A stretch of DNA of 55,048 nucleotides from Clostridium sp. (lineage in GTDB: Bacteria; Bacillota; Clostridia; Clostridiales; Clostridiaceae): assembly GCF_030532265.1 (NCBI RefSeq), contig NZ_JAUNLM010000005.1, positions 7,910 to 62,957 of the forward strand, given 5' to 3'. The position numbers and the translations under genes were made by a program. Positions 15,755 to 24,928 of the stretch are shown piece after piece. How positions within the stretch are numbered: the stretch's first letter is position 1; each line of letters begins with the position of its first letter. The notes under the pieces are model-generated. The model did not search any database. It was not told the DNA's origin and worked only from the letters and a program-made list of their open reading frames with translations.

Positions 15755-17083
15755 TTATGCTCTATTCCATAATTCAGCACTTAACTCTCTTGTTTTTTCT
15801 AATATTTTATTTTCATCTACATTAACAATTTGACCTCTTCTTACAACAATTTTTCCATTAACTATTGTTGTATCAACTGATTTTCCCATCATTCCAAACA
15901 AAATATGTGAGTTATAATTGCTTGCATTCATTGGAGTTAAAGGATTATAATCTACTACTATTACATCAGCATTAGCATCCTTTTTAATTATTCCAAACAT
16001 TCCCTCAAAATGCTTCTGTGCAATTTTTCTATTATTATCAAATAACATCATTGGAGTTTCTCCCCATGCAACTGAAGGATTTCTAAGATGATGTTTATGA
16101 ATTATATTACAAACTTTCATTGATTCAAACATGTCTTGTGTATATCCATCAGTTCCAAGACCTACTGTAACTCCTTCTTTTATAAGTTTTATTACAGGAG
16201 ATACTCCTACTGCATTTCCCATATTTGATTCAGGATTATGAACTACTGAAGTACCTGTTTTTAAAAGTAATTCTCTTTCATCTTCATCAGCATGTATACA
16301 GTGAATTGTTAAAGTCTTATCACCAAGTATTCCAAACTTATTAAGTCTTTCAACAACTCTCATATCATACTTTTCTATACAATCCTCTTCATCAGCAATT
16401 CCTTCTGCTACATGAATATGATATCCACAATCTAATCCTTCTGCTGCCTTTACACATTTTTCAAGTGACTTATCTGAAAGAGTAAAACTTGCATGTAATC
16501 CAAACATTGCTGAATTCATATTATTATTTTCTTCCTTACAATGCTTTATGTAATCTACATTTTCTTTTATTCCTTTTTCTAAGATTTCTTCTCCATCTCT
16601 ATCAGAAACTTCATAACAAAGAGAAGTTCTTATTCCAAGCTCCTTAGCAACTTTTTCTATTTCAAAAAGACTTCCTTCAACAGCATGTGGGCTAGCATGA
16701 TGATCAAAAAATGTTGTTACACCATACTTTAAGCTATCCATAAGTGTACTATAAGCACTATATTTTATATCTTCTAATGTTAATGCCTTATCTAATCTCC
16801 ACCAAAGATTATTAAGTATATCAATAAAGTTTTTAGATACTGGACCTTCTAAATTCATCCCTCTTGCAAAAGCACTATATATATGTCCATGAGTATTTAT
16901 AAGTCCTGGCATTATAACTTTTCCTTCTGCATTTAAATATTCTATTTCCTTATATTTTTCAAGAATATTTTCAGTATTTCCATAATCAATTATTTTTCCA
17001 CCATCAATTACTACGGCACCATTATCTATAAATGGGTTTTCATTATTTTGAGTTATTAATCTTCCATTACCTACAACTAACAT
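15755..17083 (-). CDS. ssnA: SsnA-type amidohydrolase (aminohydrolase of the SDMH cluster)
   Basis: A 442-residue member of the guanine/cytosine-deaminase branch of the amidohydrolases. Metal ligands are visible as HGH in NTHGHIYSAFARG, His in GYHIHVAE, His in LTIHCIHAD and the Asp in GLGTDGYTQDMFE. The full length and the GINTHGH/HASP pattern agree with SsnA, a standard neighbour of selenium-dependent hydroxylase genes. It probably deaminates or opens an N-heterocycle produced by or feeding the hydroxylase; the substrate is not established. GGGGGAGAG precedes the ATG. It follows the D-aminoacylase-like gene by 15 nt, in the sigma-54-driven ygeX operon. Confidence 0.93.
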   Translation of the reverse strand: MLVVGNGRLITQNNENPFIDNGAVVIDGGKIIDYGNTENILEKYKEIEYLNAEGKVIMPGLINTHGHIYSAFARGMNLEGPVSKNFIDILNNLWWRLDKALTLEDIKYSAYSTLMDSLKYGVTTFFDHHASPHAVEGSLFEIEKVAKELGIRTSLCYEVSDRDGEEILEKGIKENVDYIKHCKEENNNMNSAMFGLHASFTLSDKSLEKCVKAAEGLDCGYHIHVAEGIADEEDCIEKYDMRVVERLNKFGILGDKTLTIHCIHADEDERELLLKTGTSVVHNPESNMGNAVGVSPVIKLIKEGVTVGLGTDGYTQDMFESMKVCNIIHKHHLRNPSVAWGETPMMLFDNNRKIAQKHFEGMFGIIKKDANADVIVVDYNPLTPMNASNYNSHILFGMMGKSVDTTIVNGKIVVRRGQIVNVDENKILEKTRELSAELWNRA

Positions 17084-17097
17084 AAACTCTCCCCCTA

Positions 17098-18684
17098 TTA
17101 TTTTCTTAATACCATACCAGCCTTTACTCTATTGTACTTATTTTTCTCAACAACTATATTTCCATTGATAATTACATAGTCTATTCCTTCTGGATATTGA
17201 GTTGGATTTTCATATGTTCCAACATCTCTTACAGTATCTTTATTAAATATAACCAAATCCGCAAAATATCCTTCTTTTATATATCCCCTAAGTTTTATAC
17301 CAAAAGCTTCTGCAGCTTTACTAGACATTTTCATAACTCCTTCTTCAAGAGTTATAACTTTAAGTTCCCTTACATATCTACCAAGTATTCTTGGAAATGA
17401 TCCATATGCTCTTGGATGAGGTTTTCCTGATAATAATCCATCAGTGCAAACATTTTGTTCTGGCAATTTCATAAATTCAATTATTTGTTCTTCTTTACCA
17501 TAAAAGTCATACATTCCAACAGCATTTTCTTCCTCTAATAAAAGATCAAATGTTGCATTGTAAGGGTCTTTTCCTCTTAAAAGTCCAATTTCAACTAAGT
17601 TTTTTCCTATAACATCTTCATTCTTTTTTGTTTTTACAGAAGTTATGTATATTGAATCAAGTGGTATGAATTCAAGAAAGTTTTCCCAACCTTCTATTCC
17701 ATTTTTCATATCATATATCATTCTTTCACGCATTTCTTTTGATGCTAGTCTTTTCATAAGGTTATCTGTTCCACCATCATGAGCCCAAGGTGGTAAAATT
17801 ACTCCAAGCATTGTACTTCCTGTTATATAAGGATATTGGTCAACTGTTACCCTAATCCCCTTTTTTTCTGCTTCTTTAAGAAGACTTATAACTTCATTTA
17901 TATGTTTCCAATTTTTCTTTCCACAAATCTTAAAATGAGAAAAATGAACTCTTACACCTGATTTTTCACCAATTTCTATTACTTCTTTCATTGATGATAT
18001 TATTTCATTTGCTTCACTTCTTTGATGAACTACAAATACTCCATCATATTCTGCAACAACTTTACAAAGTTCTATAAGTTCTTTTGTTTTAGAATATGCA
18101 CATGGCATATATATAAGACCTGTTGAAAGCCCAAATGCCCCTGCATCCATTTCTCTTCTTAGAACTTTACACATATCCTTTATTTCTTTATCTGTAACTT
18201 CTGTATTTCCAAGTCCTACAACTTCCATTCTTATATTTCCATGAGGAACTAAATAAGCTTCATTTAAGCCTACTCCATTTTCCTCCATAAGTTTTAAATA
18301 TCCATCTGTAGTTTCATATTCCCAGTTTATATCATCAGATTCACCATCTAAACCAGCTAAATTTTTTCTCCAAGGTGAAATAAATTCTTTTGGTAAAGGT
18401 GCCATTGATATACCATCTTGTCCTAAAACCTCGGTAGTTACACCTTGTCTTATTTTTATCTCATTATATGGATTTTCAAGTATCTTAAGATCACTATGTG
18501 AATGTGTATCGATAAATCCTGGGGCTACAACTAGCCCCTTAGCATCTATCAATCTATCATAAGATTTATCATCTATATTTTTATTTATTTTTTCTATCTT
18601 ATTACCATTAACTAAGATATCTCCAATCCATCCTTTTTCTCCACTTCCATCTGCTATAAACCCATTTTTTATTAATATTTTCAT
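17098..18684 (-). CDS. D-aminoacylase / N-acyl-D-amino-acid deacylase-family amidohydrolase
   Basis: About 528 residues with the D-aminoacylase layout: N-terminal IKNGFIADGSGEKGWIGDI, metal site GFIDTHSHSDLKI, GVTTEVLGQDG, the Glu/His pairs in VHFSHFKICGKKNW and the late CTDGLLSG. The family hydrolyses amide bonds of N-acyl or N-carbamoyl D-amino acids and similar cyclic amides. Many SDMH and purine-degradation clusters carry a hydantoinase-type amidohydrolase at this position, so this enzyme may open or deacylate an imidazole- or hydantoin-like intermediate; that is inference. The ATG at 18682-18684 has GAGGGTG 9 nt upstream; a GTG three codons before it is less likely. It is 12 nt after ygeY and shares its operon. 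Confidence 0.87.
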   Translation of the reverse strand: MKILIKNGFIADGSGEKGWIGDILVNGNKIEKINKNIDDKSYDRLIDAKGLVVAPGFIDTHSHSDLKILENPYNEIKIRQGVTTEVLGQDGISMAPLPKEFISPWRKNLAGLDGESDDINWEYETTDGYLKLMEENGVGLNEAYLVPHGNIRMEVVGLGNTEVTDKEIKDMCKVLRREMDAGAFGLSTGLIYMPCAYSKTKELIELCKVVAEYDGVFVVHQRSEANEIISSMKEVIEIGEKSGVRVHFSHFKICGKKNWKHINEVISLLKEAEKKGIRVTVDQYPYITGSTMLGVILPPWAHDGGTDNLMKRLASKEMRERMIYDMKNGIEGWENFLEFIPLDSIYITSVKTKKNEDVIGKNLVEIGLLRGKDPYNATFDLLLEEENAVGMYDFYGKEEQIIEFMKLPEQNVCTDGLLSGKPHPRAYGSFPRILGRYVRELKVITLEEGVMKMSSKAAEAFGIKLRGYIKEGYFADLVIFNKDTVRDVGTYENPTQYPEGIDYVIINGNIVVEKNKYNRVKAGMVLRK

Positions 18685-18696
18685 GTTAATCACCCT

Positions 18697-19884
18697 CTAT
18701 TTGTTATAAACAGATTTTAATATTCCGTAGTATCCTTCAGCTCCCTTAAATAATTGTTCTTCTTCTATATATTCATCTATTGTATGAGCTAAATTTTCCT
18801 TTGATGGACCAAAACCAATAGTTTTAATACCTGCTTCTCCAGCATAATGTGATCCATTAGTGCAGAAAGAATATTGAGTGATTTCTGGTTCTATTCCAGC
18901 TTCTCTTAAACCTTTAAGAGCTGCTTTTACAAATTCATCATCTTCATCATATAACCATGCTGGGAAAAATCTTTCTCCATGAATTGTTTCTCCTGTATAA
19001 CATGTTTCTGTACCTATTGCATAAGATACTTTTGCATTAAATTCTTTATCTTCTTTCTTTAGCTCATCTATTATTTTTTGAATTGGTGCTAAAACTTCTT
19101 CTTTAGTTTCACCAACTAGAAGTCTTCTATCAAAAGTAGCTTTACAATAATCCGGAACAACTGATGCTCCTGGATAAGGTGATGATTTTATATCTGTTAA
19201 AACTAAAATTCCCTTACCTAAAACATCATGCTCTACTGGTTCTATTTCTTGTATTTTTTCAATTATTTTTGACATTTTATAGACAGCATTTATTCCTTTT
19301 TCAGGATTTGCTGAGTGAGCTGGCTTTCCAAAAGTTTCAACTACTATTTCAGCTCTACCTCTTTGTCCTATTTTTAAATTAAGTTCTGATGACTCACCTA
19401 TTACTACATAATCTGGTTTTATAGCTTCGCTTATTTTTCTTGCTGAAACACCTTCAAATATTTCTTCAAAAACTACTCCTGCTACAAATATATCTCCATC
19501 AAAATCCTTATTTGTATCTTTTGCAAAGAAAGCTGCTGCCGCCATCATAGCTGACAATTGCCCCTTCATATCTGAAGTTCCTCTGCCATATATCTTTCCA
19601 TCAACTCTTTCTCCACTAAAAGGTGCATGGGACCATTTTGTATCATCTGGAACTGGTACAGTGTCTATATGACCATCAAAAAGAATTTTTTTACCTTCTC
19701 TTTTTCCTTTAATATGTCCAATAACATTTCCATAAGAATCTACAAAACATTCATCATATCCAAGTGTTTCAAATGCATTTTTTATAGCTAATGCAACATT
19801 TTCTTCTTCTCCTGAAAGTGATTGATTTCTAATAAGTTCTTGACATAAACTTATTAATTCTTCTTTTCTTTGTCCGTCTAACAT
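18697..19884 (-). CDS. ygeY: YgeY-type M20 metallo-amidohydrolase/peptidase
   Basis: About 395 residues. M20 signatures are DGHIDTVPVPD (first metal His/Asp), YGRGTSDMKGQLSAMMAA (bridging Asp), FEEIFEGVSARK (catalytic Glu) and the late TNGSHYAGEAGIKTIGFGPS. A dimerisation lid lies in the middle. It matches YgeY, which in SDMH and purine-fermentation clusters is thought to release 2,3-diaminopropionate or a related amino acid from a precursor, for YgeX to cleave. The ATG at 19882-19884 is strongly favoured by GGAGGTGAACTTT directly before it; earlier starts would overlap that site. It sits 38 nt after ygeX in the same operon. Confidence 0.92.
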   Translation of the reverse strand: MLDGQRKEELISLCQELIRNQSLSGEEENVALAIKNAFETLGYDECFVDSYGNVIGHIKGKREGKKILFDGHIDTVPVPDDTKWSHAPFSGERVDGKIYGRGTSDMKGQLSAMMAAAAFFAKDTNKDFDGDIFVAGVVFEEIFEGVSARKISEAIKPDYVVIGESSELNLKIGQRGRAEIVVETFGKPAHSANPEKGINAVYKMSKIIEKIQEIEPVEHDVLGKGILVLTDIKSSPYPGASVVPDYCKATFDRRLLVGETKEEVLAPIQKIIDELKKEDKEFNAKVSYAIGTETCYTGETIHGERFFPAWLYDEDDEFVKAALKGLREAGIEPEITQYSFCTNGSHYAGEAGIKTIGFGPSKENLAHTIDEYIEEEQLFKGAEGYYGILKSVYNK

Positions 19885-19922
19885 AAAGTTCACCTCCATG
19901 CTCAAATATATAATCTAAAAAT

Positions 19923-21125
19923 TTAATATTTACCTTCCCAAACTATTTCTCTATATTTATCTGGATCTGTATCTCCTTCTGTGCTAAATAATAATACTTT
20001 TGAATTTTCATCAAGCTCTAAAGCTTCTTTTAAATCTTTATAATCTTCATTTGTCATAATTTCATATAAAAGACCTGCTGTTACTGCTCCTGATTCTCCT
20101 GATGTTACCTTTGTATCTCCTTTTAATGGATTTCCAAGTATTCTCATACCCTTTGCTGAAACCCAATCAGGACATGATACAAAAGCAGTTGCATGATTCT
20201 TTAAAACTTCCCATCCTATTGTATTAACTTCACCACATGCAAGTCCTGCCATTATTGTTTGCATATCTCCACCAACAGCTCTTGCTTTACCATCATTTGC
20301 TACTGCTGATTTATAGAAACAATCTGCTAAGTTTGCTTCAACTATAACAGTTTTTGGACAATCCTCTCCAAATTCTGATGCAAAGAATCCTTGAACTCCT
20401 CCAGCTAATGAACCAACACCAGCTTGTACAAATATATGAGTTGGTTTTTCAATTCCTTTTTCCTTTAATTGTTCTTCAGCCTCTAAAGCCATTGTTCCAT
20501 AACCTTGCATTATCCAAGCAGGAATTTTTTCATATCCTTCCCATGCTGTATCTTGAATAACAACTCCATTATGTTCATCTGCATATTTAGCAGCAAGTCT
20601 TACAGCATCATCGTAATTCATATCAGTTATACTAGCTTCTGCACCTTCTGCTCTAATATTTTCAAGTCTAGTTTTTGATGATCCTTTTGGCATATAAACT
20701 ACTGATTTTTGTTTTAATCTATTTGCAGTCCAAGCAACTCCTCTTCCATGGTTACCATCTGTAGCAGTTACAAAAGTAATATCTCCTAATTTATCTCTTA
20801 CTTTATCTGAAGTTATTACTTCATAAGGTAAATTTGCAATATCTTCTCCTAATTTATCAGCAAGAAATTTTCCCATCGCAAATGATCCACCTAGAACCTT
20901 GAAAGCGTTTAACCCAAATCTATAAGATTCATCTTTTAAGTAAATTCCTGAAAGTCCTATTTTTTTTGCTAAATGATCTAAGCTAACTAATGGTGTTTCT
21001 TTATATTCTGAAAAACTTTTGTGAAAGTTTCTAGCTTTTGATACTTCCTCTTTACTTAAAAATTTTACACATCCTTCTTTATCTGTTTTTGGTAAAGTAT
21101 TTTCTTTCCATAATATTTTTTCCAT
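19923..21125 (-). CDS. ygeX: 2,3-diaminopropionate ammonia-lyase (PLP)
   Basis: A 400-residue fold-type II PLP enzyme. The Schiff-base Lys is Lys76 in GLNAFKVLGGSFA. The phosphate-binding loop appears as VGSLAGGVQGFF, with TATDGNHGRGVAWTANRL (substrate-side loop) and the C-terminal SGESGAVTAGLL. Length and motifs agree with E. coli YgeX/DpaL, which converts diaminopropionate to pyruvate and two ammonia. It is the first gene after the sigma-54-type promoter at 21199-21214 and leads the catabolic operon ygeX-ygeY-(D-aminoacylase)-ssnA. GGAGG precedes the ATG. Its aminoacrylate intermediate gives a natural reason for ridA at the other end of the island. Confidence 0.95.
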   Translation of the reverse strand: MEKILWKENTLPKTDKEGCVKFLSKEEVSKARNFHKSFSEYKETPLVSLDHLAKKIGLSGIYLKDESYRFGLNAFKVLGGSFAMGKFLADKLGEDIANLPYEVITSDKVRDKLGDITFVTATDGNHGRGVAWTANRLKQKSVVYMPKGSSKTRLENIRAEGAEASITDMNYDDAVRLAAKYADEHNGVVIQDTAWEGYEKIPAWIMQGYGTMALEAEEQLKEKGIEKPTHIFVQAGVGSLAGGVQGFFASEFGEDCPKTVIVEANLADCFYKSAVANDGKARAVGGDMQTIMAGLACGEVNTIGWEVLKNHATAFVSCPDWVSAKGMRILGNPLKGDTKVTSGESGAVTAGLLYEIMTNEDYKDLKEALELDENSKVLLFSTEGDTDPDKYREIVWEGKY

Positions 21126-21198
21126 AGCATTATCCTCCTAAAGTTATTTTTTTATCCCCCACTATTTTCTAGAGTTTATTCCTTATAACTATACTGAT

Positions 21199-21214
21199 AG
21201 CAATTGCTATGCCA
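21199..21214 (-). promoter_or_regulatory. Sigma-54 (-24/-12) promoter of the ygeX operon
   Basis: The minus strand reads TGGCATAGCAATTGCT, an exact fit to TGGCAYR-N4-TTGCW: GG and GC are separated by 10 nt as required. It lies 74 nt before the ygeX start. The gene directly upstream encodes a sigma-54 activator, and three copies of a candidate activator site lie 150-265 nt upstream. The block ATAGCAATTGCTAT is also palindromic. Confidence 0.9.
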
Positions 21215-21358
21215 AAACCACCTCTATTTTTTATTGTTAATTAAATCTACAATTATTTTGAAAATATTTCTATAAAGTCAATAAAACTAACAGTTTAGTA
21301 TAAATATTTAAACTTATATTTTTTTATATAAACCTATTCTTTTTTTTATATAAAAATA

Positions 21359-21406
21359 GGCCTAATTATCATTTTGAGAATTAATTGTCAAAGTGATAAT
21401 TAGGCC
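21359..21406 (-). terminator. Terminator after the sigma-54 activator gene, overlapping activator-site copies
   Basis: Arms 21359-21377 and 21388-21406 form a 19-bp helix with one mismatch and a 10-nt loop, followed on the minus strand by TATTTTTATA. It lies between the activator stop (21493) and the ygeX promoter, so it should separate the accessory/regulator transcript from the catabolic one. The same DNA holds two of the three TTATCAYTTTGANAA copies, so it may serve both as RNA hairpin and protein site. Confidence 0.65.
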
Positions 21407-21476
21407 GTAACCCTCTATTTTTCTAAGTTTATATACTTATATATCAAAATAATATTAAATTTTATCAAAATGATAA
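21366..21476. promoter_or_regulatory. Three copies of TTATCAYTTTGANAA, candidate sigma-54 activator sites
   Basis: Copies are at 21366-21380 (plus, TTATCATTTTGAGAA), 21385-21399 (minus, TTATCACTTTGACAA) and 21462-21476 (minus, TTATCATTTTGATAA). Thirteen of 15 positions are invariant. The first two face each other 4 nt apart. They lie about 150-265 nt upstream of the -24/-12 promoter, the usual distance for enhancer-like sites, and directly after the activator gene. Confidence 0.65.
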
Positions 21477-21492
21477 ATATAAAATTTAAAAA

Positions 21493-23277
21493 TTATTCTT
21501 TATGACTTTCTATCTTTCTATATAAAGTTGCAATACCTATCCCAAGCATCTTAGCTGCTTTTTTCTTTCCTGCTGTATCTTTACCACATAAATTTAATAC
21601 CTTTTCAATATATTCCATTTCCATATCCTTTAAAGGTTTTATTTCATTTTTATCAAATTTTATATTTTCTTCTATATTTTTAACTTCAAAATCTACATTA
21701 TTCTTTTCAAAATCTAATATAGATTTTGGTATCATATCTTTTTTTATTATTCCATCTTCACCTGCAACATTTACCATAAATTCAACTACATTTTGTAACT
21801 CTCTTACATTACCAGGCCAATTATATTCCTTTAATATTCTATACACTTCATTTTCTATTGTATGAACATCTTTATTAAATAAATTATTATACTTCTTAAT
21901 AAGTTTATTTATTATTAAGATAACATCATCATCTCTTTTTCTAAGAGGAGGAACTTCTATAGGTATTACATTCAATCTATAGTACAAATCTTCTCTAAAC
22001 TCACCTTTTTCAACAAGCTCCTTTAAATTTTTATTAGTTGCAGCAACAACTCTTATATCTAAATCTATAAGCTTATTTGATCCAACTCTTACTAAAGTTC
22101 TTTCCTGAAGAACTCTTAATAACTTAACTTGTAAATAAAGTGGCATATCTCCTATTTCATCTAAGAAAATTACTCCTTTATTTGCAAGTTCAAATTTACC
22201 TACTCTTCCATTTGAATTTGCTCCTGAAAATGCACCTTTCGCATATCCAAAAAGTTCACTTTCCAAAAGACTTTCTGGAATAGCTCCACAGTTTATAGCA
22301 ATAAATGGTTTATTTCTTCTATCACCTTCTGCATGTATTGCCCTTGCAACTAACTCTTTTCCTGTTCCACTATCCCCAGTAATAAGTACTGTTGATTTAG
22401 ATGAAGCTATTTTCTTTATTTTACTTTTTAATTGAACCATTGGATGAGATTCACCAATTATTTCATCACAAGAAATTCTATTTTTACCAAATGTTAAATT
22501 AACAGCTTCTTTTTGTGCGCTTTTAAATTCCTTAAATATTAATATCTTTTCGCACTCCTTAAAATTTATGTAATTATATATTATTTTTCCAACTACTGAA
22601 TATTTTTTTCTATCTATCTTTAAATTAAATAGTTCTCCTCTAGGATAATATTCTCCAGTGTTTTCTATTTTTATTTCTTTATTTAATACATCTATTGTAA
22701 GATTTAACATAGTTAAAGCCTTATTGCTTACTAATGTCATCTTATGATCTTTACTTATTGTTATAATTCCATCATCTACTGAATTTATTATTTGTTTTAA
22801 AAAATCTAAATTATTTTTATTATCTAGTACTTCTCTTTCTTCCATTATTTTTATTGCTATAAAATCTGCTATTTTCTTTAAAAATTCTAAATTAGTATTT
22901 AGATTTTCCATTAATCTAGTTTTTTGTTCCTCTGTTGAGCATATAAGTCCTATAACTCCAAGTTTATCATTTCCATATATTATAGGAACGCATATTTCCA
23001 TACACTCTTTACATTTACCCTTATCTTTGCAATTTTTGCAAAGTATATCTAATCCAGGATTTTCAATAACTTTTGGTTCCCCAGATCTTAATGCTTCTTT
23101 ATAAACATACCCTGAAAACTCTATGTTTTGACCACTTTGATTCTCATAGATTCCAGTTGCTGCTATTCTATTCATATTATTATCTACAATTTCAACATCT
23201 ATTTTTAATACATTAGAAAGTAAAACAACATATTCATTTACAACATCTGAAATATCTTTTAATCCTATTTTATTCAT
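21493..23277 (-). CDS. Sigma-54-dependent transcriptional activator of the SDMH island
   Basis: About 594 residues. The N-terminal ~150 residues look like a GAF-type sensor and carry a Cys cluster, CKNCKDKGKCKECMEIC. A PAS-like segment follows (~165-260), then an AAA+ domain with Walker A GDSGTGKE, the sigma-54 contact loop GAFSGA (usual form GAFTGA), Walker B VIFLDEIGD, the sensor motifs DIRVVAATN and the Arg finger region FREDLYYRLNVIPI. A Fis-type helix-turn-helix ends the protein (KKKAAKMLGIGIATLYRKIESH). It should activate the ygeX promoter just downstream. The Cys cluster may hold metal or an Fe-S centre and sense redox or selenium/metal state. The ATG at 23277 and a GTG four codons earlier are both possible starts. 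It follows xdhC by about 30 nt. Confidence 0.93.
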   Translation of the reverse strand: MNKIGLKDISDVVNEYVVLLSNVLKIDVEIVDNNMNRIAATGIYENQSGQNIEFSGYVYKEALRSGEPKVIENPGLDILCKNCKDKGKCKECMEICVPIIYGNDKLGVIGLICSTEEQKTRLMENLNTNLEFLKKIADFIAIKIMEEREVLDNKNNLDFLKQIINSVDDGIITISKDHKMTLVSNKALTMLNLTIDVLNKEIKIENTGEYYPRGELFNLKIDRKKYSVVGKIIYNYINFKECEKILIFKEFKSAQKEAVNLTFGKNRISCDEIIGESHPMVQLKSKIKKIASSKSTVLITGDSGTGKELVARAIHAEGDRRNKPFIAINCGAIPESLLESELFGYAKGAFSGANSNGRVGKFELANKGVIFLDEIGDMPLYLQVKLLRVLQERTLVRVGSNKLIDLDIRVVAATNKNLKELVEKGEFREDLYYRLNVIPIEVPPLRKRDDDVILIINKLIKKYNNLFNKDVHTIENEVYRILKEYNWPGNVRELQNVVEFMVNVAGEDGIIKKDMIPKSILDFEKNNVDFEVKNIEENIKFDKNEIKPLKDMEMEYIEKVLNLCGKDTAGKKKAAKMLGIGIATLYRKIESHKE

Positions 23278-23308
23278 ATAAAATTTCACCCTTTTAGAAA
23301 TATTTTAG

Positions 23309-24118
23309 TTAATTAAATTGTTTTTTTGATTTATCCTTCATACATATTAAGTTACCATTGTTTTTTTCAAATAATATTTCTGCAATTATACTAAATGCTA
23401 TTTCTTCTGGCGTTCCATCTGATATATCAAGCCCTATTGGCATATGAATATTATTTATTATTTTTTCTTCAATTCCCTTTTCTACAAGATATTCTTTTAA
23501 TCCTGAAACCTTCTTTTTACTACCTACTACCCCTATATATTTATATGGCTTATCTATAACAGCTTTAAGCCATTTACGATCACTAGCATGTCCTCTAGTT
23601 GCTAAAACTACAAAAGAATCTTTAAAATCAATATTTTCAATATAATTCTCATCATCTGTAACTATGAACTCATCAACATTTTTAAATGTTTCGTAGCTTT
23701 TATATTCTTCTCTATCTTCTATTATTATTCTTCTAAAGTTCATGCTATCTGTTATTTTTATAATATTTTGTGATATGTGCCCAGCCCCAAATATTATAAG
23801 TTTTGGTTTTGGTATAAACACTTTTATGTACCCTGAAATATCTCCACCACAAGTCATTTTAAGATTTCCTTTTTCATTTAATCTGTAATCAAAGCTTGTA
23901 CCTATTCCTTCTTTTATTGCATTTTTACACGCTTTTATTACTCTTGCTTCAACAGCTCCTCCACCAATTGTTCCTACTATAACTCCATCTTCATTAACAC
24001 TCATCATCGTCCCTGCTTTCCTTGGTGTTGAACCTCCAGCTTCAGTTATAATTGCAAGAGCAACCTTTCTACAATTATTTAATTCCATAGTTATATTTCT
24101 CAAAATTCTCTCTTCCAT
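23309..24118 (-). CDS. xdhC: XdhC-family molybdenum cofactor insertion/sulfuration chaperone
   Basis: A 269-residue protein with the two XdhC halves: an N-terminal part with GSTPRKAGTMM and VGTIGGGAVEARVI, and a Rossmann-like part with IIFGAGHISQNI, the acidic strand end IEDREEY, LATRGHASDRKWL, IGVVGSKKK and the C-terminal MPIGLDISDGTPEEIAFSI. XdhC proteins bind molybdenum cofactor and assist its terminal sulfido, here presumably selenido, modification before insertion into the hydroxylase. GGAGG precedes the ATG. It lies 3 nt after yqeB, within the yqeC-mocA-yqeB-xdhC-activator operon. Confidence 0.94.
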   Translation of the reverse strand: MEERILRNITMELNNCRKVALAIITEAGGSTPRKAGTMMSVNEDGVIVGTIGGGAVEARVIKACKNAIKEGIGTSFDYRLNEKGNLKMTCGGDISGYIKVFIPKPKLIIFGAGHISQNIIKITDSMNFRRIIIEDREEYKSYETFKNVDEFIVTDDENYIENIDFKDSFVVLATRGHASDRKWLKAVIDKPYKYIGVVGSKKKVSGLKEYLVEKGIEEKIINNIHMPIGLDISDGTPEEIAFSIIAEILFEKNNGNLICMKDKSKKQFN

Positions 24119-24121
24119 AAT

Positions 24122-24928
24122 TTAAACCTCCATAATACTTCTTAAATAAAGTATTCCTTCTAAAGCTGCTCCACCTACGCATCTTGCTTTATCTGAAATT
24201 AAATCACAATTTTTCTTTTCTTCTATTCTTGGATCTATATCAGCTATTTTAAATCCTTTAGTTACATAAAACCCTTCTCTTATCATTCCTCTTAACAAAC
24301 CACTCATAGTTGCATATACATATTCACTTCCAACTTTACATATTGGCTCACCCTTTTCAACTACATCACCAATATCTTTTATTATGTGTAATGATCCCTC
24401 ACAAGGTGAATAAACAACCCTCTCTTTTCCATATCCTTTTATAATTCCAGGAACTCCAGTATTTTTTTCAGCTGGCCCTTTAAATATAAGTCTTCCTAAA
24501 TTATGTCCTCTATTTGTTTCAACAACTATATCAACATCTTTTCCAGCTTCATAACCTGGTCCTAATGCTATTGTTATTGGAGCCATACTTTTATTAGTTC
24601 CTATATTTTTTTTGCATAAAGTTCCATCAACAACTGCAATTGGATTTATTTTTTCTATTAAATCACCACTTGAGTCAACCATAACACATACCTTATTTTC
24701 TTTTAATACATTATGCATTTCTTCTATTGACTCAGCCTTTTTAGCAATTATATCCTCAACTGTACATTCGCCATCATATATAGCCTCACTTAGACATACA
24801 TTTCTTCTTATTGATGAAGGTTTTTGAACTTCAAGTGAAACCACTGAAAATCCTGCCCTCTTAAGTTTTTGAATAGTCCCAGTTGCTATATCTCCAGCAC
24901 CTCTTACTACTATTATTTCATCTTTCAT
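24122..24928 (-). CDS. yqeB: YqeB-type selenium-dependent molybdenum hydroxylase system protein
   Basis: A 268-residue protein of the YqeB/EF2563 family: GAGDIATGTIQKLKRAGF near the N-terminus as a dinucleotide-binding-like turn, then MVDSSGDLIEKI, TIALGPGYEAG, ETNRGHNLGR, and a C-terminal biotinyl-lipoyl-like region (SPCEGSLHIIKDIGDVVEKGEPICKVG). The family occurs almost only beside selenium-dependent molybdenum hydroxylases and orphan SelD, and is taken to act in delivering labile selenium or maturing the cofactor; its reaction is unproven. Its ATG overlaps the mocA stop (ATGA), so the two are translationally coupled. It is the strongest marker that this is a selenium-type island. Confidence 0.92.
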   Translation of the reverse strand: MKDEIIVVRGAGDIATGTIQKLKRAGFSVVSLEVQKPSSIRRNVCLSEAIYDGECTVEDIIAKKAESIEEMHNVLKENKVCVMVDSSGDLIEKINPIAVVDGTLCKKNIGTNKSMAPITIALGPGYEAGKDVDIVVETNRGHNLGRLIFKGPAEKNTGVPGIIKGYGKERVVYSPCEGSLHIIKDIGDVVEKGEPICKVGSEYVYATMSGLLRGMIREGFYVTKGFKIADIDPRIEEKKNCDLISDKARCVGGAALEGILYLRSIMEV

